The notes beneath the pieces were generated by a model, which had not been told where the DNA came from, searched no databases, and was given only the letters and a program-made list of their open reading frames with translations. Shown piece by piece: positions 1-10,448 of a stretch of 51,975 nt of DNA. The translations under genes and the position numbers were made by a program. Origin of the DNA: Rubripirellula sp. (GTDB lineage Bacteria; Planctomycetota; Planctomycetia; Pirellulales; Pirellulaceae). Within the stretch, counting starts at the first letter, position 1; every line of letters begins with the position of its first letter. The stretch is from NCBI GenBank assembly GCA_029213145.1, contig JARGNK010000017.1, forward strand, positions 23,038 to 75,012, given 5' to 3'.

Positions 1-47
1 CCCCCCCAAGCCAATGCTTTAAATCCCTGCCCGTTTCATGCCGAGAC

Positions 48-473
48 TTAAGATCTCAGCACCAGGGTAGGGCATCGAGCTAGTCGAACGACCCGCTCAG
101 CGACAGAACCAAGCAGCATGTGCTTGAAGAATCCGTAGCCATGCGACGGCATGACAATTAGTTCGGCTCCTTCTGCATTTGCCAGTTCCACGATTTCGCG
201 ACCGGCATCACCGATCTTCGTGTGAATTTTGACATTCGCATATTTGGGATCGCTCAGGCGGTTCTCGAGGTTCTCCCTCACGGCCGCAATCCGACTTTCA
301 TCAGTGACGGTTCCAAAGAGGTTGCCTGGTTCCATGGTGGTCATTTCAATCAGCACATGGACGACATGAACGGTGCCATCACCGGTGATTTCGATCGCCT
401 TTTCTAAGGCTTCAAACGAAAGATCGCTGAAATCAATCGGTACGACTGTGGTTTTGGAATGTAAACCAGTCAT
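48..473 (-). CDS. Universal stress protein (UspA family)
   Basis: A 141-residue single-domain Usp protein. The N-terminal strand (TTVVPIDFSDLSFEALEKA) and the C-terminal stretch ending GSVAERVVRLARCPTLVL are diagnostic of the family. Usp proteins are cytoplasmic dimers linked to stress survival, some binding ATP through a G-2x-G-9x-G(S/T) loop. Here the loop reads HGYGFFKHMLLGS, in which the second glycine is displaced, so ATP binding is doubtful. The ATG is preceded by GGAG about 7 bases upstream, supporting this start. It stands alone on the minus strand; the upstream gap carries a short direct repeat that might be regulatory. The family call is firm, the cellular role unknown. Confidence 0.92.
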   Translation of the reverse strand: MTGLHSKTTVVPIDFSDLSFEALEKAIEITGDGTVHVVHVLIEMTTMEPGNLFGTVTDESRIAAVRENLENRLSDPKYANVKIHTKIGDAGREIVELANAEGAELIVMPSHGYGFFKHMLLGSVAERVVRLARCPTLVLRS

Positions 474-789
474 CGGTTATCTCCAGTTAGGACAGTGGAA
501 TAGCTGAGAACTGCAAAATGAGTGCCGTGATCCAAGAACGGGCATAAATCGCCTGTTTTTTGCGATTTGGCTTGGATGTGTGATTAGATGATGCTGAAAG
601 CGTGACTGGAGTGCACAGGTCTGCGAGATAAGTCTTGCGAGATAATTCGCTGTGCGAGTTCACAGATTGGTTGTAGCTGTCGGCGGCAGGTGCCTGGGGG
701 AACGCTGAGGTGCCTCGAGGATTTTGGAATCAGAAGAGTTCCGAGCAATCTTATTCAGGATGCCAAGCGAATCATTCAAGCGGTCATGT
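474..789. other. Intergenic region between usp and the fusion hydrolase
   Basis: A 316-base gap upstream of the stress protein gene and downstream of the next minus-strand gene. The only structure seen is a repeated TGCGAGATAA (622-631 and 636-645) followed by a partial copy TGCGAG at 653-658. No convincing open reading frame or intrinsic terminator was found. Confidence 0.5.
622..658. repeat. Short direct repeat TGCGAGATAA upstream of usp
   Basis: Two exact 10-base copies start 14 bases apart, with a third partial copy (TGCGAG) 17 bases further on. They lie about 150-185 bases upstream of the stress protein start codon. A repeated regulator site is possible, but nothing else supports it. 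Confidence 0.35.
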
Positions 790-2616
790 TCAATGTGGCG
801 GGGCATGCGAGAAAGCAGAATCCAGCATCTCGTAAGCAGCCTGACGCATCTCTATGGGAAAGTCATGTTGGCAATCAGGATGATGAACGATGAGCCGATC
901 TGGTTGACCATGCAATGCGAATACTTTGCCGGCTTCTGTCGTCAGCTGTCGAACACTTTCGACGCGGAAGTTACTGTCGTGGAGTGGTGCGACAACCATC
1001 ACGTGCTTTGGCGCAAGTAATGCGACGAGCTCATGGAAATCGTAAGGAATGTCCTCCAAGCGATTTCGATAATGGGCGAGTCGTGGCATGTAGCGAGTTT
1101 GTGTCCAGCCCTGTCCGGGCATCCAACGAGCTGGGTCACCGCCATAATAATCTTGGTAGGAATCGAGACCACAGCTTGAGATGACTGCTTTGATTCTGGT
1201 GTCATGAGCAGCGGTGTAAATCGCATTGTGTCCGCCCAATGAGTGTCCGATTGCACCGATTGCATCTTTGCGAACGAATGGCAGCGATTGCAGCAGGTCG
1301 ATTCCTCGAATGTTGTCCCAGACCGCTTTGAGTGTGCCACTTTCCCAGCCAAGTGTTTGGAGATCGGGTTGGTAATCGGCGAGTTGCGGGTAGCTGGGTG
1401 ACAACGTCACGTAACCGCGTTCAGCGAGTTCACTGGCGTATTGTCGATTGGGTTTACCGCCGAGTCCGACAACAACATCATGTCCCACTTTGTTGTCGGT
1501 GGGGTGCAAACAAAGGATGGCGGGGGCCGGTGGGCTGTTTTGGTCGAGAAGCGATTTTGGAATGCACAAGTAGGCGGGTGTCTGACTTGTTGATTCAGAC
1601 TGGTAGATGATTTTTTTGCGAACATAGCTGCCACAATCGACTTCTTGCAGCACGGTGACCTTTGGTGGTTGCTGTTGTCGGGAGGGTAAGCGACCCATCA
1701 CGGCTTCCATACCATGTCGGATCGCGGCGGCACGCGATTGCCACTGATCGGAATTCTCGGCGAGTGAACGTTCGCCGTTGCGATCGGTTGTCGAGAGGAT
1801 CTGGCGACGATTTTCCAGTCGTTGCCGTTTTGCCGTATCACTCTCGATCCATTGCAGGACGGTAAAGATAGGGCGATGGTCTGAGGCGATTGGTTTGTCC
1901 AAGACTTTCGTATCAATCACCTTCCATTGATCGGATGTTCGAAAGAAAACGAAATCAATTTGCCGGATCGGATGTGAGGAAGGAATGGTTGGCAGCTTTG
2001 GACCTGCAATGGTCCACTGTTTCGCGAGTGTCTCAAGCACAGTCGTCTCACGGGTCGCATTGATGTCACCTGCCAAGATCGCAGGCGTATTGGCGGTGGA
2101 GGAGACGCGTGCGTTCACTGCAACCGCTGACGCAACCCGTTCGCGATCATCGCGTCGATGATCGAAGTGCGTTCCAAAGACTTTCAGCGGCATGCCGAAA
2201 AACCAAACCTTGGCCTCGATCAATCCTCGCTGTTCACCTTGATCCAAGTTTGGGAGTCGGTGGTTTTGATGTTCGATCAAGGGCAGCCTTGTCAGCAATG
2301 CGTTTCCGTACTGCCCGCCCTGAAGGTCGATATTTGCACCAAAGACAGCCCGCAGACCTGTGAGCTCAGCCAATTGACTTGCCTGATCAATCGAGCCGCT
2401 ACGAGTGACGTTACGATCGACTTCTTGCAAAAAAACAAGATCGGGGTCAACGCTGCGAATCGTCTGGGCAATTCTTTCCAGGTCGATCTTCTGATCGGTC
2501 CCGGCACCGTGGTGAATGTTGTAGCTAAGGACGCGAAGTTGGTCTGGAGGCCGCTCAGCTGATACGAACGACACGAACAGTCCACAAAGTAACCAACAGG
2601 TAATTCGGTTCAACAT
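790..2616 (-). CDS. Secreted endonuclease/exonuclease/phosphatase-alpha/beta hydrolase fusion
   Basis: A 608-residue protein with a signal peptide (about 1-20) and two enzyme domains. Residues about 27-257 form an endonuclease/exonuclease/phosphatase (DNase I-like) fold with the expected motifs LSYNIHHGAG, FLQEVD, AGDINA and SDHRPIF. Residues about 285-605 form an alpha/beta hydrolase of the acetyl-esterase/dienelactone-hydrolase type, with nucleophile motif GHSLGG, a probable acid in HDSNF and a probable histidine in CQHDFP. The first domain would cleave phosphodiester or phosphomonoester bonds, the second an ester or peptide. The substrate is unknown. It starts 21 bases after the small membrane-protein gene upstream and may share its transcript. 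Confidence 0.88.
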   Translation of the reverse strand: MLNRITCWLLCGLFVSFVSAERPPDQLRVLSYNIHHGAGTDQKIDLERIAQTIRSVDPDLVFLQEVDRNVTRSGSIDQASQLAELTGLRAVFGANIDLQGGQYGNALLTRLPLIEHQNHRLPNLDQGEQRGLIEAKVWFFGMPLKVFGTHFDHRRDDRERVASAVAVNARVSSTANTPAILAGDINATRETTVLETLAKQWTIAGPKLPTIPSSHPIRQIDFVFFRTSDQWKVIDTKVLDKPIASDHRPIFTVLQWIESDTAKRQRLENRRQILSTTDRNGERSLAENSDQWQSRAAAIRHGMEAVMGRLPSRQQQPPKVTVLQEVDCGSYVRKKIIYQSESTSQTPAYLCIPKSLLDQNSPPAPAILCLHPTDNKVGHDVVVGLGGKPNRQYASELAERGYVTLSPSYPQLADYQPDLQTLGWESGTLKAVWDNIRGIDLLQSLPFVRKDAIGAIGHSLGGHNAIYTAAHDTRIKAVISSCGLDSYQDYYGGDPARWMPGQGWTQTRYMPRLAHYRNRLEDIPYDFHELVALLAPKHVMVVAPLHDSNFRVESVRQLTTEAGKVFALHGQPDRLIVHHPDCQHDFPIEMRQAAYEMLDSAFSHAPPH

Positions 2617-2637
2617 GCGGCGATCCCCAGAGCCCGG

Positions 2638-3081
2638 TCAAACGATCGAGCGACTGTAACTGAGTACGAACAGAGCCAAGTGAATCGCCAGCAACGAAAT
2701 GGCGGTTTTTCGAAAAGCCGAGTACAAGCCAAAGACAGATAGGACGCAACCCAAGGCAGCAATCAAGGCTCCGCCACTGGGAAACCACCAAGCCGCGACA
2801 GAAGCAAATCCGAGCACCATGATCGCGGCCGCGACGGCACCCATCGCGGTATATCGGATTGGGCCGACGTCGTAGAAAGGCTCGATGGGGCGTTCTGCCG
2901 CAGGAATGGTAGGGTCGACGGCAAAGGGAGAACCGACACGGATGTCTGTGGTAAGTGCGTCTGCCACCACAGCGTCTTCCGCCGCAACGTCTGCCGCTTC
3001 AGAACCTGTCGTCGAGGGGGACGAATTGGTTGCTGAGGGGGAACTGCCTTGGTCCAGTGGCTCTTCAGTGTTTTCAGTCAT
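2638..3081 (-). CDS. Small membrane protein, unknown function
   Basis: A 147-residue protein that I do not recognise. The first 55 or so residues are rich in Glu, Ser, Thr and Ala and look disordered and cytoplasmic. Three hydrophobic segments follow, around YTAMGAVAAAIMVLGFASVA, GGALIAALGCVLSVFGLYSA and ISLLAIHLALFVLSY, with almost no tail. I chose the ATG at 3081 over a TTG 18 bases upstream. It is the first gene of a probable pair with the fusion hydrolase. Similar small three-helix proteins are common in planctomycete genomes without an assigned role. Confidence 0.7.
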   Translation of the reverse strand: MTENTEEPLDQGSSPSATNSSPSTTGSEAADVAAEDAVVADALTTDIRVGSPFAVDPTIPAAERPIEPFYDVGPIRYTAMGAVAAAIMVLGFASVAAWWFPSGGALIAALGCVLSVFGLYSAFRKTAISLLAIHLALFVLSYSRSIV

Positions 3082-3305
3082 GGAGCAGACGATTTTCAAG
3101 CTTGGATCATGCGTGGCAAAACCCCGTCAATTCACTCGGCTGGAGCGATTTGCATCGGTGATCTTGGTTGCCAGTTTATCGTGTCTCTGAGTATCCTAGG
3201 GCACGTGGCGTAGGCCGGATTCTACCGGATTGTGTGTCGCTGCGTATTCGCTTCGGCAAGATAGCGTACAAGTCGTTGTCCCCTTTATAGGCAATATATT
3301 TTCGA

Positions 3306-6300
3306 ATGTTTGACTCGTTGCGTTTTTGTTTGCTTGGATTTGGTTTCCTGATTGTTTCGATGTCGATTCAGGCCCAACAGGCTGACTTTAAGCAACCAGA
3401 GCCACTGGAACCGGAGATTGCGGCAGCATCGGACGAGGGGGCAGAGGCGATGTCCGCGATTCGGATTCCCGAAGGATGGGAGATCGCACTCTTCGCGGCA
3501 GAGCCTTACATTGCGAATGTGGTCGCTTTCGATATCGACCATCGAGGACGGATTTTCGCTTGCGAGACGTTTCGCCAGAATCGCGGGGTCACCGATAATC
3601 GCGCCCATGATGAAGCATGGCAACTGGCTGACTTGGCATCTGAAACGGTTCAAGATCGGATCGATTACCACAAGCGACTCTTGGGTGAAGCCGCCATCAC
3701 CTATGCACAACATGATGACCGGATCCGAAGATTAGAAGATTCCGATGGCGATGGCAAAGTCGACCGAAGTTATGTGGTGGCGAATGGATTCAATCGGCTC
3801 GAAGATGGAACTGGGGCGGGTGTGCTGGTACGAGGGAATGAAATTTTTTACGCCTGTATTCCCAAACTTTGGAAACTTTCCGATCCCGATGACGACGGGA
3901 ACGCCGATCAGCGCAAGGTGTTGGCTGACGGTTTTGGAGTCCGCGTCGCGTTTCGGGGACATGACATGCACGGTTTCGTCATGGGACCCGATGGCCGACT
4001 CTACTTCAGTGTTGGTGACCGTGGATATCACGTTACGACAGAAGACGGGCGGCTGTTAGCTGACCCGTCATCTGGCGCCGTGTTTCGCTGTGAACTAGAC
4101 GGTTCTAACCTGGAGGTCTTTGCCACGGGATTGCGAAATCCGCAAGAATTGGCGTTCAACGATGTTGGTGATTTATTTTCGGTCGACAACAACAGTGATA
4201 GCGGTGATCGAGCTCGAATCGTTCATCTGTTAGAAGGTGGCGATTCGGGATGGCGGATGTACTACCAATATTTGCCCGATCGTGGCCCATTCAATCGAGA
4301 GCGAATCTGGGAGCCAATCCATGCTGGTCAACCAGCCTACATCGTACCGCCCATCGCCAATTTCAGTGACGGTCCAAGCGGCTTCGCCCATTATCCAGGG
4401 ACGGGGTTTGGTGACGCATTGAAGGATACGTTTTTCATTTGTGATTTTCGTGGTGGGCCCGCCAATAGCGGGATTCGTACTTTTAAACTTTCACCCAGCG
4501 GTGCCTTCTATCAGCTAGAAACCGATTCCGACCCGATTTGGACTGTGTTGGCGACAGACCTCGCTTTTGGGCCGGATGGGGCGCTTTACGTCAGCGATTG
4601 GGTTGACGGGTGGGACGGCTTGGGAAAAGGCCGCATTTATCGTCTGACCGATCCGGAGCACAGCGAGACACCTGTCGTAAAAGAGGTTCAGCAGTTGTTA
4701 GCGTCGCAATGGTCTGGCCAAACGACCGAGCAATTGATCAGCCACCTCGGACATATTGATCGACGGGTGCGATTGGAGTCACAGTGGGAATTAGCCCGTC
4801 GTGCAGATGTGGAAACACTCACCGGCGTGTTGAATGATGCTGAGGCTGGAAAGTGGAAACGTTTGCACGCGATTTGGGGAATCGATCAAATTGCTCGCGT
4901 GGAGCCAGAGCGACGCGAGTTACTGTTGGCGGCGATACGGCCTCTGCTCAACGACGAGGATGCGACGCTGCGAGCAGCGGCAGCCAAAATGGCTGGAGAA
5001 CGTTTGGATGTCACGTCAACTGAAACGTTGCAGGGCCTGATGTCCGATACGTCAGACCGAGTCCGGTACTTCGCTTGCTTGTCACTCGCAAAACTGCGTG
5101 CACAACCAGCTTTGGCCACAGTGATCCGAATGATCGCAGAAAATAAAGATCGTGACCCCGCGATTCGCCATGCTGGTGTGGTTTACTTAGCAAGTTTGAA
5201 TCAACCGGAAAAAATGGCTGGATTGAGTCGACACCCCAACGAATCGGTGCGGTTGGCTGCCGCCGTTGCACTCCGAAGACTTCGCAGTGGTGAGTTAGCA
5301 AAGTTTTTGAATGATGACAGTGACGCAGTTGTTGCCGAGGCGGCACGGGCGATTCACGATTTACCTATTCCGGTTGCCATGCAGTCGCTCGCCAGTTTGA
5401 TCGATGGCGAGCTGGCAAAGGGCGATTTGAATCGGAGAATCTTAAACGCTAATTTCCGCCTGGGGACCGAAGATGCTGCCAAGGCTTTAGGGGATTATGC
5501 TTCGCGAACTTCCGCACCGGCTGAAATGCGAGTCGAGGCGCTGCGGATGTTGGCAGATTGGGCTCAACCGGATCCGCGAGATCGGGTGGTGAACGATTAT
5601 CGCCCCCTAAACCCTCGCGATGGGAAACAGGCGGCAGTAGCGCTGGAGCGACACATTGAGAGTTTGATGACTGCTGAAGATCTTGTCCGCGATGCAGCCA
5701 TCGAGGTGGCGGCCGGCTTGGGAATTCGGAAAATCGCGCCGATGTTGGTTGAACGGGTCAGGGACAGTCAAGTCCAGCCTGAACAACGGGCAACCGCACT
5801 GGAAAGCCTGGCACGGCTGCAGCCGGCAGTCGCTGTGAATTTAGCCAAGCAAGTCAAAATGTTGCCCCCCACCGAGTTGGTGCCTGCTGCACTACGAGTG
5901 CTCGCCACCCATGACGCGAAGAATTCATTGCCGAAATTCGTCCAAGCGATTCAGAGTCGGAATGTCAAAATTCGGCAGTTGGGTTGGGATATTCTGGCCA
6001 AAGATGAAACCACCGAGGGACGGCAAGTGATTGCTGACGCTGTAGAAAGTTGGCTCCGAAACGAGCTTACCCCTGACGTCCATTTGAATGTCTTCGCGGC
6101 ATCCAAGGATAAGTTAGACGATGATTTGCAATCAAAACTCGATGCTCATTTAAGTGCGACCGCAAAATCTGAGCCCTTGGGTCCATGGTTGATGGCGTTG
6201 GAAGGTGGGGATGTCGAGGCTGGGCGGCGGTTGTTCTTTGAGAACTCAAAGCTCTCCTGCGTTCGCTGTCACAAAGTTGATCGGGCGGGTGGAGAAGTCG

Positions 6301-6653
6301 GGCCAAATCTGACATTGATTGGCAGCCAAAAGGATCGTCGCTATTTGCTTGAATCAATCTGTTTGCCGAGTGCACAGATCGCAAAGGGCTTTGAGACGGC
6401 AGTCATCGCCAATGATTCAGGACAGGTGTTCACCGGAATTGTGAAATCTGAAACAGACGAATACGTCGAATTAATTCAAAATGATGGGAGCCAAGTTCGT
6501 ATCTTGCAGGATGAGGTGAGTGCGAGGCGGAAAGGTCAGTCATCGATGCCCAGCGATTTAATTCAGTTCATGTCAACGCGTGAACTTCGAGATTTAGTTT
6601 CCTATCTGGCCAGTTTGCAGGCCGATTCGCGTGGAGCGGGCGAAACGGAGTGA
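3306..6653 (+). CDS. PVC-type heme-binding protein: beta-propeller, HEAT repeats, cytochrome c
   Basis: A 1115-residue exported protein. A signal peptide of about 24 residues ends near IQAQQ. Residues about 45-455 form the membrane-bound dehydrogenase-type beta-propeller typical of PVC bacteria (RIPEGWEIALFAAEP, DSDGDGKVD, GLRNPQELAF, LAFGPDGALYVSDW). Residues about 465-930 are helical HEAT-like repeats. The C-terminal 150 residues are a cytochrome c domain with one CVRCH heme motif at residues 985-989, followed by GGEVGPNLTLIG. Such proteins are thought to be periplasmic oxidoreductases acting on carbohydrates, with electrons leaving through the heme; no member's substrate is known to me. 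The gene stands alone on the plus strand, divergent from the small membrane-protein gene. Confidence 0.9.
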   Translation: MFDSLRFCLLGFGFLIVSMSIQAQQADFKQPEPLEPEIAAASDEGAEAMSAIRIPEGWEIALFAAEPYIANVVAFDIDHRGRIFACETFRQNRGVTDNRAHDEAWQLADLASETVQDRIDYHKRLLGEAAITYAQHDDRIRRLEDSDGDGKVDRSYVVANGFNRLEDGTGAGVLVRGNEIFYACIPKLWKLSDPDDDGNADQRKVLADGFGVRVAFRGHDMHGFVMGPDGRLYFSVGDRGYHVTTEDGRLLADPSSGAVFRCELDGSNLEVFATGLRNPQELAFNDVGDLFSVDNNSDSGDRARIVHLLEGGDSGWRMYYQYLPDRGPFNRERIWEPIHAGQPAYIVPPIANFSDGPSGFAHYPGTGFGDALKDTFFICDFRGGPANSGIRTFKLSPSGAFYQLETDSDPIWTVLATDLAFGPDGALYVSDWVDGWDGLGKGRIYRLTDPEHSETPVVKEVQQLLASQWSGQTTEQLISHLGHIDRRVRLESQWELARRADVETLTGVLNDAEAGKWKRLHAIWGIDQIARVEPERRELLLAAIRPLLNDEDATLRAAAAKMAGERLDVTSTETLQGLMSDTSDRVRYFACLSLAKLRAQPALATVIRMIAENKDRDPAIRHAGVVYLASLNQPEKMAGLSRHPNESVRLAAAVALRRLRSGELAKFLNDDSDAVVAEAARAIHDLPIPVAMQSLASLIDGELAKGDLNRRILNANFRLGTEDAAKALGDYASRTSAPAEMRVEALRMLADWAQPDPRDRVVNDYRPLNPRDGKQAAVALERHIESLMTAEDLVRDAAIEVAAGLGIRKIAPMLVERVRDSQVQPEQRATALESLARLQPAVAVNLAKQVKMLPPTELVPAALRVLATHDAKNSLPKFVQAIQSRNVKIRQLGWDILAKDETTEGRQVIADAVESWLRNELTPDVHLNVFAASKDKLDDDLQSKLDAHLSATAKSEPLGPWLMALEGGDVEAGRRLFFENSKLSCVRCHKVDRAGGEVGPNLTLIGSQKDRRYLLESICLPSAQIAKGFETAVIANDSGQVFTGIVKSETDEYVELIQNDGSQVRILQDEVSARRKGQSSMPSDLIQFMSTRELRDLVSYLASLQADSRGAGETE

Positions 6654-6906
6654 CGGGCCGGCGAAGCCAGGCCTCGTTCTGTGGCAAGCTGCCTTGTTCG
6701 AAACGTTGGCCAGAGATGCCGAGGGTTGTTTTGCCCCACCAGCAAACATGACCTATTCTTTCGAAAATCTTTTCAGCTTGCACGGCCGCCGCAGATGGTG
6801 AATGGTCGTTTGAAATGAAAACGGCTTGTTGATCGGACTGTCACCTCATACCTAAGTTAATCCTCCGGTTGAGCATCCTTGTGGTGTAATAACCGGTCCA
6901 TTAATC

Positions 6907-7239
6907 ATGACCTGTCACGAAATTGCACAGCGGCTCTCAACGCTCAATCCCAATCTCTCGCCAGTCGACATTGCCAGATTGTCCCTGATGGTATTGGCTC
7001 AAGCGGAAGATCCGGATCATCTGCGTGACGAAGAAGCTCTGATTTTGGCTTGGAAGAGCGCGACGTTTCGTCTGGAATCAGCTTCGGATCAACATGCGGC
7101 AGTTGCCAATGAGCTCGACTTGCTGTGCAGTGATGGGCAGACTCCTTTCTCAAAAGAACAATTGTGGGTTTTGCTTCGAGCAGTAAAGGTGCAAAGTCAG
7201 ATTTTGGAGCTTTACACCGCGCAGCCCGCACTTGCCTAA
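6907..7239 (+). CDS. Small hypothetical protein
   Basis: A 110-residue, apparently soluble and mainly helical protein that I do not recognise. It has no signal peptide, membrane segment or metal-binding motif. The sequence is balanced and codon use resembles neighbouring genes, which favours a real gene over chance. It lies 253 bases after the heme protein and converges with the acyltransferase gene. No ribosome binding site is obvious before the ATG, so the start is uncertain. Confidence 0.6.
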   Translation: MTCHEIAQRLSTLNPNLSPVDIARLSLMVLAQAEDPDHLRDEEALILAWKSATFRLESASDQHAAVANELDLLCSDGQTPFSKEQLWVLLRAVKVQSQILELYTAQPALA

Positions 7240-7399
7240 CGGGGGCATTTTGGTCTTCCAGGAAGGCGGAGTGGGCGTTGCTCGCGCCGCGACTTGGCGT
7301 TTCGGCGGGTTCAAACTCACCGTCGACACTCACTGCCATCAGCCGGCTCTCGAGAAGTCTTGAATGAAGGACCAAGCAAAGTTTTGGTCTTGATTTCGT

Positions 7400-8008
7400 T
7401 CAACGATCTTTTAGTTGCAGGACCGCGCCACGAGCGCGAGCCAAGAAATCGTTTTTCGGCTCACCAGATTCAAGGAAGATCGGTGGCCCAATCGTGATGC
7501 AACTGAGCAGTGGGACTGGCAATACCTCGCCACGCGGCAGGATTCGATTGACGTTATCGATGTAGACAGGGACGAGTTCCAGGTCGGGCCGCTTTTTACC
7601 CATGTAGTACAGCCCGCTTTTGAATTTTCCCATTTCGTCGTCACTGGATGAACGCCCACCCTCGGGAAACATGATCAGCGAGTAGATATCGCCCATCTGA
7701 TTCAACATGCTGTCGATGGGACTCTTGTGAACTTTGATCTCTTTACGATCAACGAGTAGTGCATTGAAGCTTGTCGCAATATGGGGCTTCAGCCAACCGC
7801 GGGACCAATAATCTTTGGCTGCGACCGGTCGAGTGACACGACGCAATTCGCGGGGCAACGCCGACCAGAGAACCACCGCATCAAGGTGGCTGGTGTGATT
7901 GGCAAAATAGATTCGTTGGCATGTATCGGGCTGGCAATCAATCCAGCGCACGGTGAAGCCGCTGAAAAGTTTTGCCAACAGGACGATTGCATGACTGGTT
8001 AATGTCAT
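7400..8008 (-). CDS. 1-acyl-glycerol-3-phosphate acyltransferase (PlsC family)
   Basis: A 202-residue acyltransferase. The catalytic HX4D motif is in NHTSHLD (His38, Asp43), and the phosphate-binding block FPEGGRSSSD lies near residue 115. The family moves an acyl chain to the sn-2 position of lysophosphatidate at the inner face of the membrane. It is somewhat short (about 240 is usual) and diverges outside the motifs, so another glycerolipid or lyso-lipid acceptor is possible. It lies 51 bases after the PhoD gene's end on the other side, in a run of minus-strand genes without evident co-function. Confidence 0.85.
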   Translation of the reverse strand: MTLTSHAIVLLAKLFSGFTVRWIDCQPDTCQRIYFANHTSHLDAVVLWSALPRELRRVTRPVAAKDYWSRGWLKPHIATSFNALLVDRKEIKVHKSPIDSMLNQMGDIYSLIMFPEGGRSSSDDEMGKFKSGLYYMGKKRPDLELVPVYIDNVNRILPRGEVLPVPLLSCITIGPPIFLESGEPKNDFLARARGAVLQLKDR

Positions 8009-8059
8009 GTGAGTATTCTAGCGGCCAATTGGATTCCCGTAAGCCGCGATGCGGTGGGA

Positions 8060-10399
8060 TCAGTCAAGCTCGTTCTCGCCCGCGTTTTCGCGCTGCTGCA
8101 GTGTGACAGGCCAACCGGGGAACTGGTTGTCCGGGTTGCCATCTGTAGCATCAATCAGGAAGCGAAATGAATCGATGGTGTAGGTTTTTGCTGCTGGGTC
8201 AACGGTGACGAGCCCAAAACCGCTCCCTTTTTGATGAGCTTTTTCATAGCGATTTTTTTTCGTTCCCACCTCGGGATTACCGACGGCGTAAACGTAAATT
8301 TTGTTACCGAGTCCGTCCTGGTATTCCCCAGTATTTTCGAGGCCATGCTGGGGGCGGTTTTTGTGGGGCATCCCCAATTCATCAGGTCGCCACCAGCGTG
8401 GGTATCCTGCCGAGATTGCAGGGGAGCAAAAGGACCAGAACCCATCACGTTGTGAATCGACGCCGTACTGCAGAAGGGAAGACAGATGTTGATCGCCATT
8501 GAGGTGCAGTGGCATCCCTTCACCAAGAATCTTGATTGCTCGGTCGCGGGCGGTTTGCGGCCATCCGCCTGAGTCGAGGTCAGCTTTGAGGTATCCGTCG
8601 TATCGCCCATGGTGAGTGGCAACGCCTGCGAAGACGGTTTGGCTGAGCACAATTTTCATCGAGTGGCCGCGCCAGTCACTCGACCATCGCTTCAAGAACG
8701 CTTCTTGCCGCTCGCCAAGCAAGACTAAGCCAGGTTTGTCGAGGGTGCGCGTATCAAAGTCGGGATCGCGTACATGGTCAGCGCGGCCACTACCGGTATC
8801 GACTCGTTGGGGGCCACTTTTCCATTGGCGGTCTCCCAGGATGACGAAACCAACACCTCCGTAAACCATATCGCCGTAATAGACACTGATTCCTTGTTGG
8901 ACGGGGGTTGGGTCGTCATAGTCTGGGTGGTGCGCGGCATTCGTCTTGTGAACCACGTTGACCATCCTGGCTGGCTCACGGTACCCACCGTTGGAGGATG
9001 CGCCCCCGGTTTGAATATCCATCGGGGCGCCACCTTCTCCCCAAATATTTCCTTGGAAAACATCGTGATCATCAGGGATGCAAAGTGTTGGCCGGTCCCG
9101 CATCGCTTCGCGGAATGACCATCCAAACATGTAGTATTTGCGAAGGTAGTTCAGAATCGCCGCATCGGCCGGTTCTCGGATGAGTCCATAGCCGCCGTGG
9201 CTTTCGTATAACTGATCGCCAGAAAAGTAAAGCAGGTCGGGATCGAGTCGCAGCAGATTGTTCGCGACAGGTTCGTAGGGAAAGCCGTAATGGTTTTGGC
9301 ATGTCAGTGACGCAATGCGAAGTGGCCTGCCGCTGGGGTTGGGTTTGATTTTTCCGGACCACGTCGACTCCTTCTCGGCACCATCGATCCCCTGCTCGCG
9401 GTAAATCAACCGGTAGGGTGTCTCGGCAGTCTCATCCCAATTGGGGATTCGAAATGTTGCTGTCCATGCATCCGAATCGAGTTTTGCTTTACCAAGCGAC
9501 TGCCAGCCTGAATCGCGTTGGACGACTAATTCGACCTCCTGGTTGTCTTGTTCACCGAGTGGGCCAGTCAGGGCACTCATCTTTAATACGAAGCCCTCGT
9601 CACTGCGTGAATCACTCAGCGAATACATTGACCACAGAATGGGTCCAAACGTGCGACTCAAGTCTTCGGTGAAGGCTGTCCCTCCCACAATCCAGTCGTT
9701 GAATCGATAGCGAGAGCCTTGGACTTTATTTTTGGTAGCTTCAAAATTATTGACTAGTGCCACATTCCCTAGGATGGAGTCGGCCGCGACGGTATGGGTC
9801 AACTTTCCCAACACTTCACCGTCTTTGGATGGATCGGTGATCGTCAGCGTCAAAAGGTAGCGACCACGAACAGCTTTGCCTTGCAACTTAAGCTTCAAAG
9901 GTCGGGACAGATCAATGTCGAGGGCGGCTTGCTGACGCCCCAAGATTATCTTTCCGGCTTCGAGTCCAGCGTCAACGCCGCCACCGGAAAAGCTGTTGCT
10001 GCGGTATTCGTTTAGCTCACTGCGATTGCCGACCCGGAACCCAACACCACCATCATTTTTGCCCGATTCGACTTGTTGAACGGTAACTTCCATGTCGATG
10101 GTGCCGCTCGCGTCGGTGACTTGATGCGTGATCAATTGCAGGTTTCGGTTACCACCTTTGCTTTGGCACTCAGCAGCGCCGTCGATGACTCGCCAATCCT
10201 CCATTGGGTTGGCCCAGATTTGGCCGCAGAGCCAGACTCGGTCATGCGTATTTGACCAGGAAATGGTGGTCGAAGGCTTCGCGTTTGGTGTGGCTTGAGG
10301 GATCGCTTGCTGCGCGGCCCCTACCTGTCGGCCGATTCCCAGTGCGGTGCTGCCGAGTCCGATTAGTTTCAATGCGAGGCGACGACTGGTCGTGATCAT
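8060..10399 (-). CDS. Tat-exported alkaline phosphatase D (PhoD) family protein
   Basis: A 779-residue protein. The N-terminus begins [17 protein letters not shown], a Tat signal, agreeing with PhoD export in folded form. Residues about 45-240 are a beta-rich domain resembling a lectin or LamG fold. A fibronectin-like segment follows, then the PhoD metallophosphoesterase core from about residue 355, with metal-site motifs SGDQLYE, PDDHDV and LNGDQH. PhoD enzymes are Ca/Fe-dependent phosphodiesterases and monoesterases outside the cytoplasm. The long N-terminal domain is unusual for PhoD and might bind a polymer. A second PhoD-like protein is encoded at 23466-25700 with a different N-terminal domain. 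Confidence 0.88.
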   Translation of the reverse strand: MITTSRRLALKLIGLGSTALGIGRQVGAAQQAIPQATPNAKPSTTISWSNTHDRVWLCGQIWANPMEDWRVIDGAAECQSKGGNRNLQLITHQVTDASGTIDMEVTVQQVESGKNDGGVGFRVGNRSELNEYRSNSFSGGGVDAGLEAGKIILGRQQAALDIDLSRPLKLKLQGKAVRGRYLLTLTITDPSKDGEVLGKLTHTVAADSILGNVALVNNFEATKNKVQGSRYRFNDWIVGGTAFTEDLSRTFGPILWSMYSLSDSRSDEGFVLKMSALTGPLGEQDNQEVELVVQRDSGWQSLGKAKLDSDAWTATFRIPNWDETAETPYRLIYREQGIDGAEKESTWSGKIKPNPSGRPLRIASLTCQNHYGFPYEPVANNLLRLDPDLLYFSGDQLYESHGGYGLIREPADAAILNYLRKYYMFGWSFREAMRDRPTLCIPDDHDVFQGNIWGEGGAPMDIQTGGASSNGGYREPARMVNVVHKTNAAHHPDYDDPTPVQQGISVYYGDMVYGGVGFVILGDRQWKSGPQRVDTGSGRADHVRDPDFDTRTLDKPGLVLLGERQEAFLKRWSSDWRGHSMKIVLSQTVFAGVATHHGRYDGYLKADLDSGGWPQTARDRAIKILGEGMPLHLNGDQHLSSLLQYGVDSQRDGFWSFCSPAISAGYPRWWRPDELGMPHKNRPQHGLENTGEYQDGLGNKIYVYAVGNPEVGTKKNRYEKAHQKGSGFGLVTVDPAAKTYTIDSFRFLIDATDGNPDNQFPGWPVTLQQRENAGENELD

Positions 10400-10448
10400 G
10401 ATCCACCGTTTAGAAGCTTAGGAAGAAGACGAGCCGGTTGGCGATGGT

